DNA of 64,000 nt from Dolichospermum sp. LEGE 00240 (GTDB lineage Bacteria; Cyanobacteriota; Cyanobacteriia; Cyanobacteriales; Nostocaceae), in assembly GCF_015207875.1 (NCBI RefSeq), contig NZ_JADEVZ010000014.1, positions 23,328-87,327 of the forward strand. The letters are read 5' to 3'. This document shows positions 17,201 through 25,191 of the stretch, piece by piece. How positions within the stretch are numbered: position 1 is the stretch's first letter; each line of letters starts with the position of its first letter. The notes below the pieces were generated by a model that saw only the letters and a list, made by a program, of their open reading frames with translations, was not told the origin of the DNA and did no database searches. A program made the position numbers and the translations under genes.

Positions 17201-19567
17201 TTCAATCTTGCTAATATCTTCCTTCACCGCCAACATACTACCAGCATCATGATCTGGGTCTTTGGGTGCAGCCATAGCCTGTCCTCTAGCTTTTACTAGG
17301 AACAAATAATCAGCCTCACTCAACACTCCAGCAGCCCACAAAGCCGTTAATTCCCCAAAACTATGACCAGCGGCGAAATCTGCCTTAAAACCAGCCTGTT
17401 GCAAAATTCCATACAAACCAGCACTAAACACCCCAATTGCCGGTTGTGCATATTCCGTTCTTTGCAAAGTTGCAACTTGGGCTTTTTTCTCAACTTCATC
17501 AAAGCTAGAACGAGGGAAAACCACTTCAGAAACAGGTTGCAAATTACCCTGCTTGAACAGATGATCCATCTTCCCATACAACTGTCGCAAGCTAGGGAAA
17601 TTCATCACCGCTTCTCGTCCCATTTCCAAGTATTGAGAACCTTGTCCAGAGAATAAAGCGACAACCTTTCCACCTAAATCCATGCCAGTAGCACGGTAAT
17701 AAATACCTTGAGGATGTTCCCAAGAAATTGCATCAGGCTTACTTTTTAATAAACCAATTCCCACTTCCAGCAACTTACAAGCCTCTTGTAAATTCTCGGA
17801 TACAAATCCAATTCTGAGCGCAGTTTTAGGAATAGTTAGAGATTGACAATCTAGAACTAATTGGGAATAAAATCTTTCCCCATCATCAGCTTGCAAATTA
17901 TTTAAAGTCGCTTCTAACTTGCTAATTAATTCCCCGTGAGTAGCACCAAACAACAGCACCTCACCCGCAGCACCATGTAAACGATAGGAACTTTGTTGTT
18001 CCGGTTCGTATTCTTCCAAAACAACGTGGTAATTTGTGCCACCAAAACCAAAGGCACTCACACCCGCCCGTCGAGGAGTTTCACCTTCTGCCTTTATCCA
18101 AGGTCTAGTTTGAGTATTTAGATAAAAGGAAGAATTTTCAATATCTAATTTGGGATTTGGTTCAGTAATATTGATAGTTGCTGGCAATACTTTATGATGC
18201 AATGCTAGGGCAGTTTTAATTAAACTAGCAGTACCCGCAGCGGCTTTTGTATGTCCAATTTGGGACTTCACACTTCCCAAAGCAATATGTTGTTTTTGGC
18301 TGTCATATTTGCCAAAGAAATCCTGCAAAGAACTAAATTCTATCGGATCTCCAGCCATTGTTCCTGTACCATGTGCCTCCATTAAACCCACAGTAGCCGG
18401 AGAAAAACCAGCATCATCATAAGCCCGTTCTAAAGCCTTAACTTGTCCTTCTTTTCGAGGGGCATAAATACTCTTATAACGCCCATCACTAGAAGTACCA
18501 ATTCCCTTGATTACCGCATAGACTTTATCCCCATCTTTTTGGGCATCTTCTAAGCGTTTGAGGAGAATCATCCCAATCCCTTCACCTAACATCATCCCAT
18601 CGGATTTAGCATCAAATGGTTTGACATTATCGCTAGGAGTAACCGCAGGAGTTTTGCTGAAGGAAATGTAAGCCATGATTGTGTTATCGGTGTCTACCCC
18701 ACCAGTTAACATCATATTGCTACGATGTTCAACTAATTCACTAATGGCCATTTTTAATGCCCCAAAGGAACTAGCACAGGCAGCATCAACTACACAGTTT
18801 GTCCCACCAAAGTTGAGACGGTTAGCAATTCTGCCAGCAACCACATTTGCTAACATTCCAGGGAAAGCATTTTCATCCCATTTCACATAGGCAGATTTGA
18901 TTTTATCAACGATTTTTTTAGTATCTTCGTCAGACAAACCACTGCTTTTTAGCACCTTTTCCCAAATCGGATATTCTAATCTGGCAGCTAATGGCATTCC
19001 CAATTGTTTGCCCATAGCCACACCCAAAATCACGCCGATATTTTCGCGGCTAAATTCACGGGAGTCACCATAGCCAGCATCTTCCATTGTTTCTTTAGCA
19101 ACTACCAAACTTAATAGTTGCGAAACATCTGTAACTTCTAAAATGCTGGGGGGAATCCCAAATTCCATCGGGTTAAAATCAACTTCAGGAATAAACCCAC
19201 CACGTTTACAATAAGTTTTATCTTCTGCTGTTCTCGGATTAGGATCATAGTAATCTTCTACACTCCAATGGCTAGAAGGAACATCCGTAATACAGTCAAT
19301 TTTATTAACAATATTTTGCCAGTAATCTCTTAATGTTCTCGACTGAGGCATTAAGGAACTCATGCCAATAATAGCTATAGGAGTTGTGTGCAGTTTTCTA
19401 TTAATTTCCTTATTTGACATGGAATTCATTGAGTTTTCTAAGTTTTCTGAATTCATTTTTCCTTCCTCTATAAACTTCAGCACAGCCTGTTCAAAACTAT
19501 TAATTTGGGCTTCTAATTCCGTCAAAGAACTTTTTATGGTGTCTATCTTTTGAGGGGAGCAAGACAT
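14222..19567 (-). CDS. hglE: HglE: modular polyketide synthase, KS-AT-ACP-ACP-partial KR
   Basis: A 1781-residue synthase subunit. After a short coiled-coil-like leader (1-50) comes a ketosynthase (about 58-520; D-A-A-C264-A-S-S, EAHGTGT, GSVKSQIGH) and an acyltransferase (about 645-960; G-H-S736-F-G-E). A long Gln/Pro-rich linker leads to two near-identical acyl carrier domains with phosphopantetheine serines S1347 and S1453 (both D-L-G-I-D-S-I-K-R). The C-terminal 220 residues match the non-catalytic half of a PfaA-type ketoreductase; the catalytic half starts HglG. Domain order is that of PfaA of polyunsaturated fatty acid synthases. It starts the minus-strand hgl cluster. Its linkers carry several in-frame palindromes and tandem repeats. 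It may contain what is a separate hglF elsewhere. Confidence 0.9.
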   Translation of the reverse strand: MSCSPQKIDTIKSSLTELEAQINSFEQAVLKFIEEGKMNSENLENSMNSMSNKEINRKLHTTPIAIIGMSSLMPQSRTLRDYWQNIVNKIDCITDVPSSHWSVEDYYDPNPRTAEDKTYCKRGGFIPEVDFNPMEFGIPPSILEVTDVSQLLSLVVAKETMEDAGYGDSREFSRENIGVILGVAMGKQLGMPLAARLEYPIWEKVLKSSGLSDEDTKKIVDKIKSAYVKWDENAFPGMLANVVAGRIANRLNFGGTNCVVDAACASSFGALKMAISELVEHRSNMMLTGGVDTDNTIMAYISFSKTPAVTPSDNVKPFDAKSDGMMLGEGIGMILLKRLEDAQKDGDKVYAVIKGIGTSSDGRYKSIYAPRKEGQVKALERAYDDAGFSPATVGLMEAHGTGTMAGDPIEFSSLQDFFGKYDSQKQHIALGSVKSQIGHTKAAAGTASLIKTALALHHKVLPATINITEPNPKLDIENSSFYLNTQTRPWIKAEGETPRRAGVSAFGFGGTNYHVVLEEYEPEQQSSYRLHGAAGEVLLFGATHGELISKLEATLNNLQADDGERFYSQLVLDCQSLTIPKTALRIGFVSENLQEACKLLEVGIGLLKSKPDAISWEHPQGIYYRATGMDLGGKVVALFSGQGSQYLEMGREAVMNFPSLRQLYGKMDHLFKQGNLQPVSEVVFPRSSFDEVEKKAQVATLQRTEYAQPAIGVFSAGLYGILQQAGFKADFAAGHSFGELTALWAAGVLSEADYLFLVKARGQAMAAPKDPDHDAGSMLAVKEDISKIEPLLKQFPKVSVANFNSPTQIVLAGPKLEIEKIQAACQKLGYSAVLLPVSAAFHTPLIAFAQKSFAIATKSVTFQSPQIPVFSNVTGKHYPQNAAAIQKNLESHLASSVLFKQEIENIYAAGGYCFVEFGPKRVLSNLVKDILGDRPHLTISLNPSASKNSDRSLREAAVQLRVIGMNLGNLDPYKLPAVLPPISTKKTLSVKLTGINYISDKTKNAFKEALQDGHKISGVQERRGAVSAPNLEEVQEFKSLEIQTPVIAKIPSTNGHNGNGNGNGHKKQPLIETQFQLQHQMTTTATIQKQSNPQLFAPQSSEKMQTPDKLINCQQILTSLEQLLSQFQHNQSENLEVHSTYLNHQIEYAKTFFQLMQQQNTLFANAKSSAEAAQIKQVIMESLERSMIQFHSQQGETLRIHEQYLREQIEYTKHFFQLIQEEYSQLISDTQAAPSVGAGSPRPTPTVNIIPPQPVPVIEPKIQLEAPIPTVIKVAEPVIAAPVIEPEPIIIPQSPVAFVPEPAPVSSNLNLDDLANNLLSITSEKTGYPIEMLELDMDMEADLGIDSIKRVEILGGLQELYPNLPKPNLEELAEKRTIGQVVEYLQGQGTGDRLQVTGDSLEVTGDRLQVTGDSNEYADLGQTLLNITSEKTGYPVEMLELDMDMEADLGIDSIKRVEILGAMQEAYPDLPKPNIEELGDLRTIGQIVNYLQSLVGGEKKKPHIDVNSIVDLIPPTVGAGSPRPGSPEVVDLTPPPIVDPNLPRRPAQLKTLPRPDFLEAQLPEGHIGLITDDGSLTTTKLAHALIEQGWKVVVLSFPQSLVPEQLPLPAGVTRVTLANMSEQHLQLLLQSVTTKHGPIGAFIHLHPQFTPEKPGHISYPEAEKAILKQVFLMAKHLKATLNNAASLPGRTSFCTVAHLDGEFGLGHQTNFSAIAAGLFGLTKSLRWEWPQVFFRAIDLNPTLDPHESAQYIVAELHDSNRYIGEVGYGNQGRVTLVAKAE
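14998..15019. repeat. In-frame G/C-rich palindrome in hglE linker, copy 1
   Basis: GGGCGGGGAGACCCCGCCC plus CTAC inside hglE, after ACP2. Read on the coding strand it supplies the peptide VGAGSPRP. The same peptide is encoded by the copy at 15839-15862. The palindrome is also found outside genes at 26741-26763, so it is a mobile or spreading repeat that has been tolerated in frame. Confidence 0.85.
15328..15408. repeat. In-frame short tandem repeats between the two ACP domains of hglE
   Basis: Repeats of CACCTGT / AACCTGT run for about 80 bp in the linker between ACP1 and ACP2. They are translated as repeats of the type QVTGDSLEVTGDRLQVTGDS. The unit length of 7 does not divide by three, but the array as a whole keeps the frame. 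This is the same class of heptameric repeat that elsewhere in the window sits between genes. Confidence 0.85.
15839..15862. repeat. In-frame G/C-rich palindrome in hglE linker, copy 2
   Basis: AGGGCGGGGAGACCCCGCCC followed by CTAC, in the Pro-rich linker before ACP1. It again encodes VGAGSPRP. Together with the copy at 14998 it is an internal duplicate pair within one gene. Confidence 0.85.
16481..16503. repeat. In-frame G/C-rich palindrome in hglE linker, copy 3
   Basis: GGGCGCGGAGACCGCGCCCC with CTAC, a variant of the two palindromes downstream, in the linker after the AT domain. It encodes the stretch RRGAVSAPN. The flanking phrases TCCTGAACT on both sides suggest a small duplication at the insertion point. 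Confidence 0.8.
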
Positions 19568-19974
19568 AGGACATAGACTAATTTTGAGTACCGTGAATTG
19601 TGCAGCAGACTATTGACAGATAGTTATCCAATCTGCATTTATGCGTGCCGCAGGTAAGTTTAAATGCTTGACTTAACAAAATTTTGAGTATTTTTTGGAT
19701 ATTTTTCCACAATTTTAGAACCTTGTATTCGTGAATAAATACTAGAAAATACTCAACTTGTGAATAATGAAATCCAGTCAGCAAATTGTAAAGTTTCTAG
19801 GGGCGCAGGGCTTGCGCCCTCGATTATATTGCACCAAGCGTGATTACCGCTATAAAAAGTGTCAATTACATTGTGTTAATAACTGGCAAAAGGACATACT
19901 TAAACTGGAAGTGGTTTTATCTCTTAATCATTGAATGTTTTACCTATTGGATAACAATGTTGTGTATGTTGATA

Positions 19975-20088
19975 TATAGTAATCCTATTTGAGTTATGAA
20001 CTAGTTTTTTTAACGAACCACTCCAGACACAGAGGACACAGAGGTAGGAAAATAAGAGATGTTCACATTTCATTTAGGATTGCTATAG
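19975..20088. mobile_element. MITE family C, copy 2, upstream of hglE
   Basis: 114 bp, nearly identical to 14083-14195, with end ATATAGTAATCCTATTTGAG and opposite end (reverse complement) CTATAGCAATCCTAAATGAA. It lies about 410 bp upstream of hglE and could affect its 5' leader if transcription starts further out. Confidence 0.75.
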
Positions 20089-20935
20089 AAATTGCCAGTT
20101 GTGAAAGTCCAGGATAACCTATTTTAGATGATTAGACTCATCAAAGTTGCCAAAATCGTTACAAAAATAATAAACACTCTGTGGAGAATTTTGTAAATAG
20201 TGAAAAAATACTCAAACAGTTTTCAATTATTTAGTAGTTGCTAACTTAGTGAGATCCAAAACACCGGTTTATTCAGGGATAGGTTTTGTTTCTTTAGGCA
20301 ATCCTACTGTAAAAAACTGCATGGATTTTAGTATTTCTTCTGTGAATGGAAATCAAATCAACAATTTATTTTTTATCTATAAATGTTGAATGTTGAATTA
20401 ATAAAAAGACTAGCATAATTTATGAAAGCGGAATAGTTCATTTTTGCTAATTTTTGGGAAAAAATATTTGTCAGATTACCCCATTGTTCATAAAACATAA
20501 CTAGGCAAGTATAATCTAGAACTATATTTATCCATAGCATATCCCAAGTAATTACGGATTTAATATCAATCTTAGCTTGACTATTCAAGAGTTGTAGTTA
20601 AATTGTCTTACAAGCAACTAATCAACAAATACACACAGGAAACATTTGAACATAATTGGGTCTTTTTTGAGGAAACTATCATAATCAAGTCTTTGTTTTT
20701 GATGAATTTATAAGATAACTTACCTTTTCTAGATAATTGGTTATTTATAAACCAAACATTAATTTATGGGATGTTGATCATTAACCTGTAAACATATCAA
20801 TTGTGATGAAATATGGACAATTGACATTTATTTACGATAATTTGCTAAAAAAAGTACAGATTTTTAAATTAATTTATGAGTAATTAAATATAGTATATAG
20901 TCAACGATTTTATTAATTCAAACAACTGAGTTTAG

Positions 20936-20964
20936 TTGACAATATCAAAGTTATTTGGCATAAT
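20936..20964 (+). promoter_or_regulatory. Candidate promoter upstream of hgdB
   Basis: TTGACA at 20936-20941 and CATAAT at 20959-20964 are 17 bp apart, followed by the TAGGTAA/TTACCTA inverted repeat at 20967-20990. It is on the right strand for hgdB, some 470 bp upstream. Sequence match only; the AT-rich setting makes chance matches likely. Confidence 0.3.
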
Positions 20965-21418
20965 TATAGGTAAGTTTATTGATTTACCTAAGTTATTAGC
21001 ATCATCACAACTTGGGCGGTGCAGATTTTTGTTTCTCCTTAAAGATATCGTATTTTAGGCTACTTAATTAAATGGCAACTCAACATAAAATTGATAGCAT
21101 AGCGTGGCATTAGCCATAGATAATTGTAAGTAAAAAACCGCTAATTTGGGTATTTAGAACAGCTCAGATGCTGGCAACAATTCATACATAAATAATCAGA
21201 CATATCTCTTCCCTAAAAAGAACAGAGAATCAGTCTGTAAACATCACTGGGAATTTTAGATTTTAGATTAAAAAAATTTGGTACAAGTCCCCCTCATTCA
21301 GGACGGAAAAATCGTCAATCCTAAATCTAAAATTTTCGAGCTTCTACACTTTAGGGTGGAGTCAATCCAAAATCGAGTGACAAGTATTTTTCCGAAATAA
21401 TACCATGGGAATAACAAT

Positions 21419-22630
21419 ATGGCAGTAAATAAAGAACGCCAACTATTCAACCTGACTGCATTAAAATGGAGAATAATTCTGGCAACTTCTCTAACTTTCT
21501 CTACAGGTTTAGTATGTTTATACATTTTCCATCAATTAAAGACCAATTCTCAAACTCAAACTCCTGCTGTTAGTTCTGTTATTAAATCTCAATCTATTCC
21601 TGTTAAAGTTGCCGTAACTGCTTTAGGAAGATTACAACCACAAGATGAAATTACTTATTTATCTGCTCCTAATTCTATCAATGGTGTCCGCGTAGAAAAA
21701 CTATTGGTCAAAGAAGGGGATAATGTAAAAAAAGGACAAGTATTAGCTTATCTAGAAAACTATGCTCGTTCTCAAGCAGCTATCCAACAAGCATTTGATA
21801 AATTATTAATTGCCAGAACCAAACTTGCACAGGTACAAGCTGGCGCAAAAACTGGAGATATCAATGCTCAAAAAGCCACAATTACCAGATTAAATTCCCA
21901 ATTAAAAGGGGACATTGCGGCTCAAGCAGCCACAATAAACCGCATTCGGGCTGAAGTCGAAAATGCACAAAAAGAGAGCAACAGATATCAACAATTATCA
22001 AAAGCTGGTGCTGTTTCTGCGTCTGTTGCTGATAGTAAAAAGTTAGTTCTCAAAACCACACAACAGCAGTTAAAAGAAGCCGAAGCTACTCTCAAACGCA
22101 CCCAGGACACATTACAAGATCAACTTAAAGAAGGAAGATTCAAACTTAATAGTATCAAAGAAGTCAGGACTGTAGATGTAGAGTTAGCAAAAAGTGAAGT
22201 TAAAAGTGCAGAAACTGCAATTAAACAAGCAAAAGCTGACCATGATTTAACTTATATTACTTCTACTATAGACGGCACAATTTTAAGAATTCACACCAAA
22301 AATGGCGAAGTAATTGGTACTTCTGGTTTTGCTGAAATTGGTAATACATCAAAAATGCAGGTTTTAGCAGAAGTATATCAAACCGATATTCAAAATGTTC
22401 GAGTTGGACAAAAAGCTATCATTACCAGCACTACATTTCCTGGCAAATTACAAGGAACTGTGAGAGAAGTTGGTTGGCAAGTTGATAAACAAGGCATCTT
22501 TAGTATTAATCCTAATTCTGACGCAGACCGGAGAGTAATTGAAGTCGAAATATCTATTGATAATCCCACCGATAGTCAAAAAATATCTCGCTTAACTAAT
22601 TTACAAGTTGATGTTGCTATCCAGATTTAG
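21419..22630 (+). CDS. hgdB: HgdB: DevB/HlyD-type membrane fusion protein
   Basis: A 403-residue periplasmic adaptor. A single N-terminal membrane segment (about residues 18-40) is followed by a biotinyl-lipoyl half-motif, a long coiled-coil hairpin rich in Gln/Ala/Lys (about 105-260), the second lipoyl half (DLTYITSTIDGTILR) and a beta-barrel domain. Such proteins link an inner-membrane ABC transporter to a TolC-like outer-membrane channel. The context next to the heterocyst glycolipid synthase matches hgdB of Anabaena, needed for laying down the glycolipid layer, and the family is that of DevB. hgdC follows after 158 bp of heptamer repeats. There is no ATPase gene in the set. Confidence 0.82.
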   Translation: MAVNKERQLFNLTALKWRIILATSLTFSTGLVCLYIFHQLKTNSQTQTPAVSSVIKSQSIPVKVAVTALGRLQPQDEITYLSAPNSINGVRVEKLLVKEGDNVKKGQVLAYLENYARSQAAIQQAFDKLLIARTKLAQVQAGAKTGDINAQKATITRLNSQLKGDIAAQAATINRIRAEVENAQKESNRYQQLSKAGAVSASVADSKKLVLKTTQQQLKEAEATLKRTQDTLQDQLKEGRFKLNSIKEVRTVDVELAKSEVKSAETAIKQAKADHDLTYITSTIDGTILRIHTKNGEVIGTSGFAEIGNTSKMQVLAEVYQTDIQNVRVGQKAIITSTTFPGKLQGTVREVGWQVDKQGIFSINPNSDADRRVIEVEISIDNPTDSQKISRLTNLQVDVAIQI

Positions 22631-22634
22631 TTAT

Positions 22635-22786
22635 TGGTCATTGGTCATTGGTCATTAGTCATTGGTCATTGGTCATTGGTTATTAGTCATTGGTTATTTT
22701 CTAAAATTAACAACTGACAACTAACAACTGACAACTGACAACTGACAACTAACAACTAACAACTAACAACTAACAACTAACAAATA
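22635..22786. repeat. Heptameric short tandem repeats between hgdB and hgdC
   Basis: Two adjoining arrays fill the gap: (TTGGTCA) units with variants from about 22635 to 22695 and (ACAACTG/ACAACTA) units from about 22710 to 22786, the last running to 10 bp before the hgdC start. These are the short tandemly repeated repetitive (STRR) sequences known from heterocystous cyanobacteria. They leave no normal Shine-Dalgarno site before hgdC. Confidence 0.9.
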
Positions 22787-22788
22787 AT

Positions 22789-23967
22789 ATGAATATCAAA
22801 ATTCCTTTAGGGTGGCTACAGCTTGCCCAACAGAAACTTCGTTTTGTGATAGCTGTAGCCGGAATTGGCTTCATTGTCCTGTTAATGTTCATCCAGCTTG
22901 GTTTCCAAGATGCACTATATTCTAGCGCCACAGCACTACATCAACGATTGCACGGTGATTTATTTTTAGTTAGTTCTCAATATAAATCTTTGACAGCAAT
23001 TCAAAGTTTTTCTCGCACTCGATTATACCAAACTTTAGGTTTTGATGGCGTGGATTCCGTTAGTTCAATTTATTTGCAATTTGCAAAATTAAAAAATCCT
23101 GTCAGCGGCGAGAAATATTCAATTTATGTCATTGGTTTTGACCCTGGAAAATCCGTGCTAGATATTCCAGAAGTTGAACAAAATTTGGATAAACTCAAAA
23201 TTCCTGATGTTATGCTCTTTGATAGAGATGCCCGTCCAGAATTTGGACCAATAGCAGAATTATTTAATCAAGGAAATATTAAACAAGCAATTGAAATCTT
23301 TCCCTTTGATGCTGTCAAAGGTTATCGAGTGAGAGTCGGTGGTTTATTTAGTCTAGGACCTTCCTTTGGTGTTGATGGTAATTTAATTGTGAGTGATTCG
23401 ACTTTTCTCAGAATTAACCCTAATAGCCGTCCAGTTGAAAAAATAGATATGGGAGTGATTAAACTTAAAGATGGTGCGGATATAAACCGGGTTTTAGCAA
23501 GTTTGAAAGCCAATTTACCAAAAGATGTACAAATATTTACTCGCCAAGAATTTGTCGCTTTTGAAAGACAATATTGGTCAGTTAGAACCCCCATTGGTTT
23601 TATTCTGAACCTGATGCTGATCATGGCTTCTGTTGTGGGAGTGGTAATTGTTTATCAAATTCTGTATAGCAATATTGCTACTCAATTTATTGCCTATGCC
23701 ACTTTAAAAGCTATTGGTTATGCTAATGGATATTTATTGAATGTGGTTTTTCAACAAGCAATAATCTTGGCATTATTGGGTTACATTCCTGGTTTTATTG
23801 TTTCTATTGGTTTATATGATTTTGCTATGAGGGCAACTAAATTACCCATCATGATGACAAGTAATAATGCCTTACTTGTTCTAGTATCTACAGTCTTAAT
23901 TTGCATTACCTCTGGAGCGTTAGCTATTAATAAACTCCGTTCTGCTGATCCAGCTGATAGTTTCTAG
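22789..23967 (+). CDS. hgdC: HgdC: DevC-type ABC transporter permease
   Basis: A 392-residue permease of the DevC/FtsX-like type: one N-terminal membrane segment (about 18-40), a large periplasmic domain (about 45-260), then three more membrane segments (about 268-290, 310-340 and 350-378). The pattern, with FQDALYSSATALH after the first helix, is that of DevC proteins. With HgdB it would move glycolipid across the heterocyst envelope. No devA-like ATPase follows, so an ATPase encoded elsewhere must serve it, or it works without one. The start lies directly after a tandem repeat array. Confidence 0.83.
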   Translation: MNIKIPLGWLQLAQQKLRFVIAVAGIGFIVLLMFIQLGFQDALYSSATALHQRLHGDLFLVSSQYKSLTAIQSFSRTRLYQTLGFDGVDSVSSIYLQFAKLKNPVSGEKYSIYVIGFDPGKSVLDIPEVEQNLDKLKIPDVMLFDRDARPEFGPIAELFNQGNIKQAIEIFPFDAVKGYRVRVGGLFSLGPSFGVDGNLIVSDSTFLRINPNSRPVEKIDMGVIKLKDGADINRVLASLKANLPKDVQIFTRQEFVAFERQYWSVRTPIGFILNLMLIMASVVGVVIVYQILYSNIATQFIAYATLKAIGYANGYLLNVVFQQAIILALLGYIPGFIVSIGLYDFAMRATKLPIMMTSNNALLVLVSTVLICITSGALAINKLRSADPADSF

Positions 23968-24162
23968 GAATTGGTTGCATCTCAAATTAATCAAGTTCTG
24001 CTAAATATTTACCAAATTAACACCAACCAAAGATAGAAGTTTAATGTTATTTACAAAGATAAAATGCTTTTGCAAATACAACAGTTCGTAGTTGCATTTA
24101 ATCGCAATTTTTCAACTTAGATTGTATAACTTTTTCATTACCGAACACTTATCTACATCCCC

Positions 24163-25167
24163 ATGAACTTACAAAATAAAACTCTGCTAATTACTGGAAT
24201 TGATGAATTTATTGGCTTACGTGCAGCGGAATTAGCTGTAGCGCAAGGCATGAAAGTTAAAGGTATTCAAAGTTCTCCAATTAAAGATCAAACAGTCCAA
24301 AAATTAGGTGTAGAAATTTTTGTTGGTAATATCACTGACCCAGCAGTTTGCTCGAAAGCTTGCCAGGGAGTAGATATAGTTTTGCATAACGCTCAATTTG
24401 CCGAAGAAGCCGGGGATATTAAGCATTTTCGAGAAATAAATGTCAGTGGTACTATAAGTATTGCTAAGGCTGCTAAACAAGCTGGTGTGAAGACATTTGT
24501 GCATCTTTCGACTGCCTTAGTATATGGATTTGATTACTCAGATAAAGTCACAGAATCAGGTGTATTGTCTGGGGAAAATAATGCTTATTGTCAAACAAAA
24601 ATTGAAGCGGAAATCGAAGTTCTAAAACTCAATAATGCTCCAGAATTTGGAGTAATTGTGATTCGGGCTGGTGATGTTTATGGTCCAGGAAGTCTACCTT
24701 GGATTGTCCGTCCAATTCAGATGATGAGACAAAAATTATTTGCCTATGCCAATGAAGGCAAGGGTGTAATGAATCATCTATATGTAGATAACTTAATTGA
24801 TGCCATCTTTTTAGCAATAGAAAAATCGGCTTATGGAGAGGTTTTTAATATTACCGATGGTAAAGAAACTTCTTGGAAGGAGTATTTTATTCATTTAGCC
24901 TCATTGGAAAATTTACCAGCGCCAATGTCTTTACCTAAAGAGGAAATGAAATTATTTCTAAAAGTGCGTCTTCAGGGGCAAAAACTATTTCGGAAAAAGG
25001 CGGATATTCTCCCTGAATCAGTTGATTTTATGAGTCGTCCTTATGCCTATTCTATTGCTAAAGCAGAAAGTGTTTTGAATTATCAAGCTAGGGTTGATTT
25101 AGCAGAAGGAATGCGCCGCACTCATGAATGGTTGCAAAAAACTGACATTCAAAAACTAATGAAATAA
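24163..25167 (+). CDS. hgdA: HgdA-like NAD-dependent epimerase/dehydratase
   Basis: A 334-residue extended SDR. The N-terminal nucleotide-binding loop reads TGIDEFIGLRAAE, and the catalytic region has S-T-A-L-V-Y-G with Y-C-Q-T-K as the YxxxK pair. Related proteins include 3-beta-HSD/epimerase-like enzymes acting on sugars or lipids. In Anabaena the gene after hgdC is hgdA, implicated in glycolipid deposition, and the order here (hgdB-hgdC-hgdA) agrees. The exact reaction is unknown; ketone reduction or epimerisation on the glycolipid is a reasonable guess. It is followed 24 bp later by a GT2 gene, so co-transcription is likely. Confidence 0.75.
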   Translation: MNLQNKTLLITGIDEFIGLRAAELAVAQGMKVKGIQSSPIKDQTVQKLGVEIFVGNITDPAVCSKACQGVDIVLHNAQFAEEAGDIKHFREINVSGTISIAKAAKQAGVKTFVHLSTALVYGFDYSDKVTESGVLSGENNAYCQTKIEAEIEVLKLNNAPEFGVIVIRAGDVYGPGSLPWIVRPIQMMRQKLFAYANEGKGVMNHLYVDNLIDAIFLAIEKSAYGEVFNITDGKETSWKEYFIHLASLENLPAPMSLPKEEMKLFLKVRLQGQKLFRKKADILPESVDFMSRPYAYSIAKAESVLNYQARVDLAEGMRRTHEWLQKTDIQKLMK

Positions 25168-25191
25168 CGGCTAGATTTCAGGAATTTGTGT

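Larger units (their letters stand above)
19568..21418. promoter_or_regulatory. 1.85-kb noncoding divergent region between hglE and hgdB
   Basis: No convincing gene lies here; the short open frames have no family signature and no ribosome binding site. The region must hold the promoters of both the minus-strand hgl and the plus-strand hgd transcripts. It contains a small G/C palindrome (19800-19819), MITE copy 19975-20088, a candidate plus-strand promoter near 20936, a TAGGTAA...TTACCTA inverted repeat (20967-20990), and an inverted TTTTAGATTTAGG-type repeat at about 21250-21335. I found no clear GTA-N8-TAC NtcA site by eye. Long leaders are common for heterocyst genes. Confidence 0.6.

Noticed and set aside
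16947..17656. Plus-strand open frames inside hglE
   Set aside because: Shadows of the acyltransferase domain on the other strand; the minus-strand frame carries all motifs.
19578..19784. 68-residue open frame just upstream of hglE
   Set aside because: No family signature and it lies in the probable hglE leader; a leader peptide cannot be ruled out but is not supported.
20373..20588. 71-residue open frame in the hglE-hgdB gap
   Set aside because: AT-rich, no ribosome binding site, no recognisable domain; typical chance frame in noncoding DNA.
22635..22786. Possible CRISPR array
   Set aside because: The units are 7 bp, directly contiguous, without unique spacers; this is an STRR array, and no cas gene is in the window.
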